DNA of 64,000 nucleotides from assembly GCF_003254465.1 (NCBI RefSeq), contig NZ_QDFI01000009.1:22898-86897 (forward strand). The letters are read 5' to 3'. Below the pieces are notes generated by a model that did no database searches, was not told where the DNA came from, and saw nothing but the letters and a program-made list of their open reading frames with translations. The position numbers and the translations under genes were made by a program. This stretch comes from Meridianimarinicoccus zhengii. GTDB lineage: Bacteria > Pseudomonadota > Alphaproteobacteria > Rhodobacterales > Rhodobacteraceae. Position 1 is the stretch's first letter, and each line of letters begins with the position of its first letter. Of this stretch, positions 26,065 through 35,130 are shown piece after piece.

Positions 26065-26376
26065 ATGAACAGCTTCAAGGACCGCGAGAATGCGTTCGAA
26101 AACAAGTTCGCCCATGACGAGGACATGCAGTTCCGGGCCATCGCGCGGCGCAACAAGCTGACCGGGCTCTGGGCGGCGGAACTTCTGGGCAAGACGGGCG
26201 ACGACGCCCAGGCCTATGCCATGGAAGTGGTGAAAGCCGATTTCGAGGAAGCGGGCCATGACGACGTGGTGCGCAAGCTGATGGCGGATCTGGGCGACAA
26301 GACCGACGAGATCACGGTGCGCGCCAAGATGGACGAGATGCTGACGGTGGCCAAGGCGCAACTGGCCGAGGAATGA
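26065..26376 (+). CDS. DUF1476 protein: F1-ATPase inhibitory zeta subunit
   Basis: A 103-residue protein of the DUF1476 family. In Paracoccus denitrificans this family is the zeta subunit, which inhibits ATP hydrolysis by the F1FO-ATP synthase by inserting its N-terminal helix into F1. The sequence shows the inhibitory N-terminal [20 protein letters not shown], followed by [17 protein letters not shown] and [10 protein letters not shown] typical of the four-helix core. ACAGGAGGAC precedes the ATG at 26065. It is a single gene, divergent from purC; the ATP synthase operon is elsewhere. In phototrophs it may prevent ATP loss in the dark. Confidence 0.88.
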   Translation: MNSFKDRENAFENKFAHDEDMQFRAIARRNKLTGLWAAELLGKTGDDAQAYAMEVVKADFEEAGHDDVVRKLMADLGDKTDEITVRAKMDEMLTVAKAQLAEE

Positions 26377-26482
26377 CCCGACCGGCGGGCCGCGGCGCCC
26401 GCCGCGGACCGCGCCCCGGCCTGGCCCATTGCGGGCTTGCACACCTGCGGGGCGACCACGCGTTGCGCGAGGAATGATTGCC

Positions 26483-27502
26483 ATGACCGATCACCTGTCC
26501 CGCCGTCTGGCCGAGACGCCTGTCATCATGGCCGATGGCGCGACCGGCACGACCCTGTTCAACATGGGTCTGTCGTCGGGCGATGCGCCGGAACTGTGGA
26601 ATGTCGATCACCCTGACCGCATCCGCGCACTCTATCGCGGTGCGGTTGACGCTGGCAGCGATCTGTTCCTGACCAACAGCTTCGGCTCGAACGCCGCGCG
26701 CCTGCGCCTCCACGATGCCGCCGATCGCGCGTTCGAACTGTCGCGGGTCGCTGCCGAACTGGGGCGCGAGATCGCGGATACGGCAGGACGGGACGTGATC
26801 GTGGCCGGGTCCATGGGCCCGACGGGTGACATCATGGAACCGATGGGAACCCTTTCGCACGCGCGCGCCGTCGAGATCTTCCACGAACAGGCGGAAGGCC
26901 TGAAGGCCGGCGGCGCCGACGTGCTTTGGGTCGAGACGATTTCGGCCGCCGAGGAATACCGCGCCGCCGCCGAAGCCGCGCGGTTGGCGGGCATGCCCTG
27001 GTGCGGCACAATGAGCTTCGACACCGCCGGGCGCACGATGATGGGGCTGACCGCCGCGGACATGGTCGCCATGGTTGACCGGCTGCCGCACCCCCCGCTC
27101 GCTTTCGGGGCGAATTGCGGCGTCGGCGCGTCGGACCTGCTGCGCACCGTTCTGGGTTTTGCCGCGCAGGGACCGGACCGGCCCGTGATCGCCAAGGGCA
27201 ATGCCGGGATCCCCAAATACGTCGACGGCCATATCCATTATGACGGCACGCCCGACCTGATGGCCCGCTACGCGACGCTGGCCGCCGATTGCGGCGCACG
27301 GATCATCGGCGGCTGCTGCGGCACGACGCCCGAACATCTGGCCGCCATGCGCGCGGCACTCGACGCGCACACGCCGGGGCCGCGGCCCAGTCTCGACGAT
27401 ATCACGGCGGCGCTCGGGGGCTTTTCGTCGGCCTCCGACGGGCTGGACGGTGCGGACGCCCCTGCCCGCACCCGCCGCCGTGGCCGCTCGCCGCGCGGCT
27501 GA
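26483..27502 (+). CDS. Homocysteine S-methyltransferase (betaine-homocysteine methyltransferase type)
   Basis: A 339-residue zinc methyltransferase of the Pfam S-methyl_trans family. It contains GATGTTLFNMG near the start, then GANCGVG (first zinc cysteine) and GGCCGTTPEH (paired zinc cysteines). Such enzymes transfer methyl groups to homocysteine to give methionine. Annotated relatives in Rhodobacterales are called Bmt. The start at 26483 was preferred over the ATG at 26474 because AGGA is 9 bases away. Because the next gene encodes a corrinoid protein, the methyl donor may be a methyl-corrinoid protein rather than free betaine. It would link the methylotrophic module to methionine and SAM supply. 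Confidence 0.85.
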   Translation: MTDHLSRRLAETPVIMADGATGTTLFNMGLSSGDAPELWNVDHPDRIRALYRGAVDAGSDLFLTNSFGSNAARLRLHDAADRAFELSRVAAELGREIADTAGRDVIVAGSMGPTGDIMEPMGTLSHARAVEIFHEQAEGLKAGGADVLWVETISAAEEYRAAAEAARLAGMPWCGTMSFDTAGRTMMGLTAADMVAMVDRLPHPPLAFGANCGVGASDLLRTVLGFAAQGPDRPVIAKGNAGIPKYVDGHIHYDGTPDLMARYATLAADCGARIIGGCCGTTPEHLAAMRAALDAHTPGPRPSLDDITAALGGFSSASDGLDGADAPARTRRRGRSPRG

Positions 27503-27536
27503 GGTCGCTTGCGCAGGCTCACGGGTCGCAATCCGC

Positions 27537-27600
27537 ATACTCCGGCGCGGGTCCTGTTCCATAAAGGCGGGAACAGGCAAACCCGGCGTGGCAGGAGTAT
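27537..27600 (+). promoter_or_regulatory. Predicted RNA leader sequestering the ribosome-binding site of the corrinoid protein gene
   Basis: ATACTCC (27537-27543) is exactly complementary to GGAGTAT (27594-27600), which contains the Shine-Dalgarno AGGAG of the corrinoid gene starting at 27604. Inside lies a 12-bp helix: GGGT+CCTGTTCC (27549-27560) with GGAACAGG+ACCC (27570-27584), a 3-base bulge (27578-27580) and a 9-base loop. The arrangement is that of a translation-controlling riboswitch or protein-regulated leader. I do not recognise a known class. The pairing is seen in the sequence; regulation is inferred. Confidence 0.5.
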
Positions 27601-27603
27601 CCC

Positions 27604-28311
27604 ATGAGTGACGAGTCCGAAGACGATCTGATCCTCGCCGACCTGCCGGATGACGAACTGGTCCAGCAGATGTTCGATGATCTCTACGACGGGCTGAAGC
27701 CCGAGATCGAGGAAGCGGTGCATATCCTGCTCGACCGCGGCTGGGCGCCCTACGACATCCTGACCAAGGCGCTGGTGGGCGGCATGACCATCGTGGGCCG
27801 CGATTTCCGCGATGGCATCCTGTTCGTCCCCGAGGTTTTACTGGCCGCAGGCGCGATGAAGGGCGGCATGGCCATCCTCAAGCCGCTTCTCGCCGAAACC
27901 GGCGCGCCGCGCGTGGGCAAGATGGTGATCGGCACCGTGAAGGGCGACATCCACGACATCGGCAAGAACCTCGTGTCGATGATGATGGAGGGCGCGGGCT
28001 TCGAGGTCGTCGATATCGGCATCAACAACGCGGTCGAGAAATACCTTGCGGCGCTGGAGACCGAAAAGCCCGACATCCTCGGAATGTCCGCGCTGCTGAC
28101 GACCACGATGCCCTACATGAAGGTGGTGATCGACACGATGGCCGCGCAGGGTATCCGGGACGAGTATATCGTGCTGGTGGGCGGCGCGCCGCTGAACGAG
28201 GAATTCGGCCGCGCCATCGGGGCCGACGCCTATTGCCGCGATGCCGCCGTCGCGGTGGAAACCGCGAAATCCTTCATGGCGCGCAAGCACAACCAGATGG
28301 CCACGGCCTGA
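27604..28311 (+). CDS. Methyltransferase corrinoid protein (B12-binding)
   Basis: A 235-residue cobalamin-binding protein of the MtbC/MtaC/MttC family. Residues about 15-100 form the four-helix cap (B12-binding_2: DILTKALVGGMTIVGRDFRDGILFVPEVL). Residues about 105-225 form the Rossmann B12 domain with the DxHxxG motif in GDIHDIGKNLV, whose histidine is the lower cobalt ligand, and VVDIGIN behind it. It carries a methyl group between a substrate-specific methyltransferase (the MttB-family protein encoded at 31762-33306) and an acceptor, plausibly homocysteine via the upstream gene. The start codon has AGGAG at 6 bases, inside a predicted hairpin. Confidence 0.92.
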   Translation: MSDESEDDLILADLPDDELVQQMFDDLYDGLKPEIEEAVHILLDRGWAPYDILTKALVGGMTIVGRDFRDGILFVPEVLLAAGAMKGGMAILKPLLAETGAPRVGKMVIGTVKGDIHDIGKNLVSMMMEGAGFEVVDIGINNAVEKYLAALETEKPDILGMSALLTTTMPYMKVVIDTMAAQGIRDEYIVLVGGAPLNEEFGRAIGADAYCRDAAVAVETAKSFMARKHNQMATA

Positions 28312-28363
28312 CCGCTTGCGCGCCGCGCGCGCCCGCACCATGTGGAATGCAGGAGGTGCGACC

Positions 28364-28510
28364 ATGCCTTTCTCTGTTTATCTCGGGCTGATCGGCGGCG
28401 CGATCGCCGCTGCAGCCCTGACCATCGCGCTGGCGCAGGCTGCGGGAATCCTTGCCGCGCTCGCCCCCGTGGCGCTGGTGCTTGCGTGGCTGGTGCGGCA
28501 GGGCGCCTGA
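28364..28510 (+). CDS. Small predicted single-pass/hairpin membrane protein
   Basis: A 48-residue hydrophobic protein with a very strong AGGAGGTG seven bases before the ATG. The sequence is MPFSVYLGLIGG, then alanine/leucine-rich segments (AAAALTIALAQAAGILAALAPVALVLAW), ending LVRQGA, which would make one long or two short membrane helices. It lies between the corrinoid protein and DUF1638 genes and its 3' end overlaps the likely start of DUF1638. No family is recognised. The strong ribosome-binding site and conserved-type packing are the support for it being real. Confidence 0.6.
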   Translation: MPFSVYLGLIGGAIAAAALTIALAQAAGILAALAPVALVLAWLVRQGA

Positions 28511-29103
28511 CGGACTCGGCCCCGCCGGCGCGGGTGCTCGTGGTGGCCTGCGGCGCGCTGGCACGCGAGATCACGGCGCTGCAACGCGCCTACGGGTGGG
28601 ACCACCTGACGCTCGTCTGCCTGCCCGCCATCCTGCACAACCGTCCTGAACGCATCCCGTCCGCCGTGGCCGACACCATCGCGGCGCGCCGCGCGGGTCA
28701 CGACCGGGTGTTCGTCGCCTACGCCGATTGCGGCACAGGCGGGCGGCTGGCCGCTCTCTGCGACGACCTCGGTGCGACGATGATCGACGCGCCCCATTGC
28801 TATGCCTTCTACGAAGGCGCCGCGGCGTTCCGCGACCATGCCGACGAGATCGACGCCTTCTACCTGACCGACTTCCTCGCGCGGCAGTTCGACGCCTTCG
28901 TCTGGGAACCGCTCGGGCTCGACCGCCATCCGCGACTGCGGGACATGTATTTCGGCCATTACACGAAGCTGGTCTACCTCGCCCAGACGGACGACCCGGC
29001 CCTGACCGCGCGTGCCGCCGATGCGGCCGACCGGCTCGGCCTCGGGTTCGAGCGGCGCTTCACCGGCTTCGGCGAACTCGGCGACTGGATCGCGCGCGCC
29101 TAG
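28486..29103 (+). CDS. DUF1638 family protein of corrinoid methyl-transfer loci
   Basis: About 200 residues matching DUF1638, a family of unknown biochemical function repeatedly encoded beside MttB-type methyltransferases and corrinoid proteins. Visible motifs: VLVVACGALAREI at the N-terminus, PAILHNRPERIP, YADCGTGG and APHCYAFYEG, with several conserved cysteines and histidines that could bind metal. The start is uncertain. GTG 28486 is given. Family alignment would fit a start at CTG 28507, which overlaps the stop of the small membrane gene as CTGA, or GTG 28534. A role in corrinoid reactivation or cobalamin handling is an inference from neighbourhood only. Confidence 0.8.
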   Translation: MAGAAGRLTDSAPPARVLVVACGALAREITALQRAYGWDHLTLVCLPAILHNRPERIPSAVADTIAARRAGHDRVFVAYADCGTGGRLAALCDDLGATMIDAPHCYAFYEGAAAFRDHADEIDAFYLTDFLARQFDAFVWEPLGLDRHPRLRDMYFGHYTKLVYLAQTDDPALTARAADAADRLGLGFERRFTGFGELGDWIARA

Positions 29104-29528
29104 GCTTCCGCCGCCGCCTTCGCGTGGTCCTGTATCCGCGCGATCATCGCGCGAACCCCGTTGGACCGCTGCGCCGACAGGTGGTCGTGCAGGCCCAGGC
29201 GCCGCAACTCGGCCTGTGCATCCACGCCCAGCACCTCGCGCACCGGCAACCCGGCATAAAGCGCATGCAGCACCGCGATCAGCCCGCGGACGATCATCGC
29301 GTCGCTCTCGCCCTCGAAATCGAACCGCGCGTCCGGCCCCGCGCCATCGATCGCGGGGCGGATCCAGACCTGGCTCGCGCAGCCGTCAACCTTGGTTGCG
29401 GGCACGCGCAGCGCGTCGTCCATGGGCGGCATGGCCTTGCCCATGTCGATCACATGGCGGTAGCGGTCTTCCCAGTCGTCCAGGAATTCGAAGGTCTCGG
29501 CGATCTCTTCGAAGGCTTCGGTGGCCAT
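29100..29528 (-). CDS. sufE: Cysteine desulfuration protein SufE
   Basis: A 142-residue sulfur acceptor that takes persulfide from the desulfurase SufS and passes it to the SUF iron-sulfur scaffold. The active cysteine is in KVDGCASQVW (about residue 50), preceded by MPPMDDALRVPATKV, and the C-terminal LGLHDHLSAQRSNG is typical of the family. The start at 29528 has GAGGAGAC at good distance. Its stop overlaps that of the convergent DUF1638 gene by 4 bases. It is a single gene; other suf genes are not here. Confidence 0.93.
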   Translation of the reverse strand: MATEAFEEIAETFEFLDDWEDRYRHVIDMGKAMPPMDDALRVPATKVDGCASQVWIRPAIDGAGPDARFDFEGESDAMIVRGLIAVLHALYAGLPVREVLGVDAQAELRRLGLHDHLSAQRSNGVRAMIARIQDHAKAAAEA

Positions 29529-29625
29529 GATGGCGGTCTCCTCGTGCTCGCCGCACAGGTAAGCCCGCGGCCGCACGCCGTCCAGCCCCTTCCCAAGGCC
29601 AATGGTTTGGGCTACGCGACTGTCC

Positions 29626-30090
29626 ATGCGGATCCGATTTGCCCCTGCCCTTCGTCTTCTGTCGCTGGCCCTTGTGCTTGCCGTAACAAGCGCATGTTCG
29701 CGGCAGGATGACACCACGCTGGAGCCCGAGGGCGGCTATCCGGTCCCCTTCGCCGACAGTCGCCCGCTCGTGTCCGATGTGACCCGCGTGACGATGGAAC
29801 CGACACCGGGCGGGGCGATCCTGCGCGTGACCGGCGTCACGGCGACCCAGGGCTGGTGGGACATCGCGCTCCGCCGCGAAACCGGAAGCGACACGGCATC
29901 GACCGAACGGCGCTACGTGCTGCGCGGCTGGCCCCCGGTCGACGCCGAAGGCAACCCGGTCCCCGCACCGACAGGCCCCGTCACCCTGCGCGAAGTGGAC
30001 GCCGCGATCTTCCTGTCGGACAGCGACCTCGACGGCGTGCGCCGCATCACCGTGACGGGTGCGAACACCAGCCGTTCGGTGACGCGCTGA
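29626..30090 (+). CDS. Putative lipoprotein
   Basis: A 154-residue protein with a lipoprotein signal peptide: basic MRIRFAPALR, hydrophobic LLSLALVLAVT, and cysteine 24 in TSAC as lipobox. The mature protein has a beta-rich look with GGAILRVTGVTATQGWWDIALRRE and VTLREVDAAIFL. I do not recognise a named family; similar lipoproteins are common in Rhodobacterales. It is divergent from sufE, about 97 bases apart, and converges on the DUF6456 gene. No function is assigned. Confidence 0.72.
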   Translation: MRIRFAPALRLLSLALVLAVTSACSRQDDTTLEPEGGYPVPFADSRPLVSDVTRVTMEPTPGGAILRVTGVTATQGWWDIALRRETGSDTASTERRYVLRGWPPVDAEGNPVPAPTGPVTLREVDAAIFLSDSDLDGVRRITVTGANTSRSVTR

Positions 30091-30105
30091 TCGCCCGGCA
30101 ATTGC

Positions 30106-31245
30106 TCAGCCGATCATCGACAGGCCGGAACCGCCCGTTTCGTCGTAGTGCCGCCTGAGCCGCTGAAGGGCGATGCGCAGCACGATCTTGCCCGACCGCG
30201 CCGACCATCCCATCGTCTTCTCGGTGGTCTCGATCCCCTCGAGAAAGCAGCAGCAGCGCAGCGCCACGTCGCCCAGCCCCGGCCCAAGGTCCGCCAGCGC
30301 CGCATGCACGCGGTCCGATGCCGCCTGCGCCCCGCCCGACCGGCCGCCGCCATGGCGATAGCCGCCTTTCTGCGGCCCGGTCATGAAGCTGTCCCAGTTC
30401 TGCGCCACGCGCGGCCCCATCTGCGCCAGTTCGAAATCCTCGCGCAGGCGCTCCCCCGCGGCCACAAGGTCATCCGACAGGAACAGCTTGCCATCCTTGT
30501 CGCGCCGGCGGGCCAGCGCGCTCAGCGGCGATTCCGCAAGATTGTACTTCACCTTGCGCACGCCATCGGCATCCCGCGACCGGCCCGTGTCCCAATCCCG
30601 GTGCTGCGCGGCGAAGGGCTGGGCGTCTTCCGCCATTCCGTCAGGGGCTTCGTCCGCGCCATTCTGCTCCAGCATCCGCTTCAGGGCCGACCGGCCCAAC
30701 GCCGTGATGGCATAGCGTGAAATCCGGCCCGCGGACGGCATCGCCGCGATCCATTCGTTCAGCGCCATCACCTCGGCCACAGCCCGTGCGACCACGGTCG
30801 TCTGCGCGCTCTTGCCGCCGGGCAGGTCGCGCACCACCACCGCCTTGTCGAGGTCTTGCGCCACGGCCAGCACCGCGCCGGTTTCGGCCAGCCGCCGCAG
30901 CACCCGGAACGCCGCATCGGAAATGTCGTTGGCGGGATCGGCTGTGAACTGGGCCTGGATTGTCGCGGTCATCGAAAGGCACTCCTTGTTGGCATTGCTG
31001 ATCGGGGCACGCGCGGCCCCCATAACGCTGAGACGATCGAAGGCACCGTCCACAAGCGGATCGTCGCGACGGTTCTCGCAACGGCGCACCCGTCGCAGTA
31101 CGGTCGAGGCGTGGTAGCCGGTCTCGCGGGCGATCTCACGGATCGACCGACCAAGCTCCGTGTGGTACAGGTAGTGGACCGCGGCCTCTGGCACCCATTC
31201 CTCCGATCGCACCGATCCTGGTGACATCATCGCCAGTTTCGTCAC
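30106..31245 (-). CDS. Helix-turn-helix / DUF6456 protein, putative regulator
   Basis: A 379-residue protein. The N-terminal part contains a helix-turn-helix, RSIREIARETGYHASTVLRRVRRCE at about residues 33-57. The C-terminal 150 residues match DUF6456, found in cell-cycle-type regulators of alphaproteobacteria, with SPLSALARRRDKDGKLFLSDDLVAAGERLR and VALRCCCFLEG. The start is GTG at 31245 with GAGGAGT upstream. It is probably a DNA-binding protein. The gene faces away from the DUF6477 gene across a 226-base AT-richer gap with a good sigma-70-type promoter, so the two may be coregulated. The exact role is unknown. Confidence 0.75.
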   Translation of the reverse strand: MTKLAMMSPGSVRSEEWVPEAAVHYLYHTELGRSIREIARETGYHASTVLRRVRRCENRRDDPLVDGAFDRLSVMGAARAPISNANKECLSMTATIQAQFTADPANDISDAAFRVLRRLAETGAVLAVAQDLDKAVVVRDLPGGKSAQTTVVARAVAEVMALNEWIAAMPSAGRISRYAITALGRSALKRMLEQNGADEAPDGMAEDAQPFAAQHRDWDTGRSRDADGVRKVKYNLAESPLSALARRRDKDGKLFLSDDLVAAGERLREDFELAQMGPRVAQNWDSFMTGPQKGGYRHGGGRSGGAQAASDRVHAALADLGPGLGDVALRCCCFLEGIETTEKTMGWSARSGKIVLRIALQRLRRHYDETGGSGLSMIG

Positions 31246-31341
31246 GCGTTTACTCCTCGTTTCCTGCCGCCAGGCCTTCGGCGATCCCGCCCGGCTGCAT
31301 GCCCGAAACCTGAAGCAACGATCATTTCAGGTTTATTAAAA

Positions 31342-31371
31342 TTGGTCGCAGTCTTAAGCATTGTTTATAAT
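31342..31371 (+). promoter_or_regulatory. Probable sigma-70 promoter of DUF6477 gene with CtrA-like half-site
   Basis: TTGGTC (31342-31347), 18 bases, then a perfect TATAAT (31366-31371), in a locally AT-rich gap of otherwise GC-rich DNA. TTAA-N7-TTAT at 31354-31368 overlaps the -10 and is one base from the CtrA consensus TTAA-N7-TTAA. The word TAAGCATT occurs twice nearby (31355-31362 and 31385-31392). The first start codon downstream is at 31472. Confidence 0.5.
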
Positions 31372-31471
31372 GCCTAAATGTTGCTAAGCATTCCGTCCGC
31401 TCGACCGGCAAGGATGCAACACCCTGTGGTTGCAACGCAGTCTTCGTTCATGACCCGCAAAGGAGCGCACC

Positions 31472-31807
31472 ATGAACGACCCGCAAAGCCTTCTGAACAC
31501 CCTCAACCGCCCCCGTCTGCTGGTGACCGCCGCGCAGATCGCAAGCGCGCATTACCGCCGCGAAACCATGTTGCGGCCGTTGCTCGGCGACCCGGTACCG
31601 ACCGGCCCGGCCGAAACGGTCATGGCGCTTTTCGTTCTGGAACAAGGGCTTGAAGCGGCACGGCGCGAACGGCATGCCGGTTATGGCGTCGAACGCCACG
31701 TGCGCGTGCTGGCCGCGCTGATCGCCGAGGGACAGGCGCTCGCCGCGCGCCCCGCGCGCCGTCAGGAAAAGGCGTCGGCGACCTCGGTCTTGCGCGTGGT
31801 GATGTAG
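31472..31807 (+). CDS. DUF6477 family protein
   Basis: A 111-residue protein with the opening NDPQSLLNTLNRPRLLVTAAQIASAHYRR, which fits the DUF6477 family of Rhodobacterales (function unknown), and a helical middle (ETVMALFVLEQGLEAARRERHAGY). AAAGGAGCG precedes the ATG at 31472. The last 46 bases overlap, on the opposite strand, the end of the MttB-like gene, so the final 15 residues (KASATSVLRVVM) may be poorly constrained. It is divergent from the DUF6456 gene, and the two families are often found together. Confidence 0.75.
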   Translation: MNDPQSLLNTLNRPRLLVTAAQIASAHYRRETMLRPLLGDPVPTGPAETVMALFVLEQGLEAARRERHAGYGVERHVRVLAALIAEGQALAARPARRQEKASATSVLRVVM

Positions 31808-33306
31808 GCCTGCAACGCCTCGCGGATGGCGGGATCGAGCGTCGGCTCGACATAGTCCTGCAACATTTGTCGCGCCTTCGCATTGGCCAGCATCCGGGTA
31901 TCCGGGCGCCCCGCGTCTTCCCATGTCTCGAACGGGCGATAATCCAATACGCCGCTGCGCCAGAAGGCCGTCTTGAAATTGGCCTGTGTGTGCGCGCAGC
32001 CTAGGTAATGCCCGCCCGGCCCGACCTCGCGCAGTGCATCGAGCGCCATGGTCGCATCGTCAACCGCGGGGGTCTGCGCCAGCCGGTGCAGCGCCCCAAG
32101 CTGGTCGGCATCCATCACGAATTTCTCCAGCGATACGACAAGCCCGCCTTCCAGCCAGCCACAGGCATGGAGCATGAAGTTCACCCCGGCCAGCAGCCCT
32201 GTGTTCAGCGAATTGGCGGTCTCGAACCCCGCCTGCGCGTCGGGCAGCTTCGATCCGGTGAAACTGCCCGCGGACCGGAACGGCACGCCCAGCCGCCGCG
32301 CCAATTGCCCCGCCCCATAGATGATCTGCGACGCCTCGGGCGTGCCGAATGTGGGCGCACCGGAATTCATGTCGATCGACGTCACGAACGCGCCGAAGAT
32401 CACCGGCGCACCGGGGCGGATCAACTGGCTGTAGCCGATGGCGACCATCACCTCGGCCAGCACCTGCACCAGTGTGCCCGCCACCGTCACCGGCGACATG
32501 GCCCCGCCCACGATGAAGGGCGACAGGATGCAGGCCTGACCGGCGGCGGCATAGACCTCCAGCGCGCCCATCATCGTGCTGTCGAAGGTCAGCGGCGAAT
32601 TCACGTTGATGAGCGAGGTCAGCACCGTGTTGTTGGCCACCACGTCGGCACCGAACAGGATCTCGCACATCTCCACGCTGTGGCGCGCACGTTCGGGTTC
32701 GGTCACCGACCCCATGAAGGGCTTGTCCGACAGGGTCATGTGCGCCAGCAGCATGTCGAGATGGCGCTTGTTGGCGGGAATGTCCGTAGGCTCGCAGACC
32801 GTGCCGCCGGAATGGTGCAGCCACGGGGTCATCTGACCGATCTTCACGAAATCATGGAAATCAGACAGGGTCGCATAGCGCCGCGTGCCATCGAGGTCGA
32901 GCACGAAAGGCGGGCCGTAGACCGGCGCCAGCACCAGCCGGTCGCCGCCGATCACCACCGACTTGTCACGGTTGCGCGCCAGTTGCGTGAATTCGCGCGG
33001 TGCCGTGGCACATAGCGCCTTCAACAGCCCTCGCGGGAAATGCACCCGTTCGCCCTGCACGTCCGCACCCGCGTCGCGCCAGCGGTCAAGTGCCGCAGGG
33101 TTCTCGACGAAATTCACGCCGATCTCTTCCAGAACCTGTTCAGCGGCATCCTCGATCCGCTCCAGCGCCTCGCTGCTGAACAGATCCAGTGTCGGGATCA
33201 GCCGGTCGATGACCTGCGCGGTCTCCACCGAGACAGCCGACCGTTCCGCGCGCCGGGCGGCCCCGCCGCCGCCTGCGCGCCCGCGCCGCCGTGCCAGTTC
33301 CGCCAT
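31762..33306 (-). CDS. MttB-family (non-pyrrolysine) trimethylamine/glycine betaine methyltransferase
   Basis: A 514-residue methyltransferase of the MttB superfamily, which moves a methyl group from a quaternary or tertiary amine onto Co(I) of a corrinoid protein. The frame is uninterrupted, with no in-frame amber codon, so it is a non-pyrrolysine type such as the glycine betaine enzyme MtgB. Family landmarks: LFSSEALERIEDAAEQVLEEIG, VYGPPFVLDLDG, HHSGGTVCEPTD, PLTFDSTMMGALEVYA and the C-terminal LGCAHTQANF. The start (MAELARRR) is preceded by GGGGTG. The corrinoid partner is likely the protein at 27604-28311, about 3.5 kb away on the other strand. Substrate is inferred, not seen. Confidence 0.88.
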   Translation of the reverse strand: MAELARRRGRAGGGGAARRAERSAVSVETAQVIDRLIPTLDLFSSEALERIEDAAEQVLEEIGVNFVENPAALDRWRDAGADVQGERVHFPRGLLKALCATAPREFTQLARNRDKSVVIGGDRLVLAPVYGPPFVLDLDGTRRYATLSDFHDFVKIGQMTPWLHHSGGTVCEPTDIPANKRHLDMLLAHMTLSDKPFMGSVTEPERARHSVEMCEILFGADVVANNTVLTSLINVNSPLTFDSTMMGALEVYAAAGQACILSPFIVGGAMSPVTVAGTLVQVLAEVMVAIGYSQLIRPGAPVIFGAFVTSIDMNSGAPTFGTPEASQIIYGAGQLARRLGVPFRSAGSFTGSKLPDAQAGFETANSLNTGLLAGVNFMLHACGWLEGGLVVSLEKFVMDADQLGALHRLAQTPAVDDATMALDALREVGPGGHYLGCAHTQANFKTAFWRSGVLDYRPFETWEDAGRPDTRMLANAKARQMLQDYVEPTLDPAIREALQAYITTRKTEVADAFS

Positions 33307-33422
33307 GATCGCACCCCGTTCATCTGTCGTATTGTTCCGCCCCGACCTATCCCCCGCGTGCCGCGGCACTCCGTGCCGGTTTGCGCCGCTTCCCACCACC
33401 AATGCGACATCCGGCACGCAAA

Positions 33423-33458
33423 GCCGCTTGATCCGCCGGGGGCTTGGCCCTAAGCGGC
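33423..33458 (+). promoter_or_regulatory. Nested hairpin directly upstream of guaA
   Basis: GCCGCTT (33423-33429) pairs exactly with AAGCGGC (33452-33458). Inside, GGGC and GCCC (33440-33450) close over TTG. The structure ends 4 bases before the guaA ATG and covers the place where the ribosome-binding site should be; no strong Shine-Dalgarno is visible. It could limit translation of guaA or belong to the opposite mttB leader. Confidence 0.35.
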
Positions 33459-33462
33459 GCAC

Positions 33463-35055
<1,593 letters not shown>

Positions 35056-35130
35056 TCCCGGCGCCGCGCAGCTGACACCGGAAACGTCCAAGCCCTTGAC
35101 ACCGCACGCCCATGGCGTCACCCGCGCCCC

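Noticed and set aside
31762..33306. Pyrrolysine-containing MttB
   Set aside because: The frame has no in-frame TAG, and no pylS/pylT-like genes are seen in the window, so this is a non-pyrrolysine member of the family.
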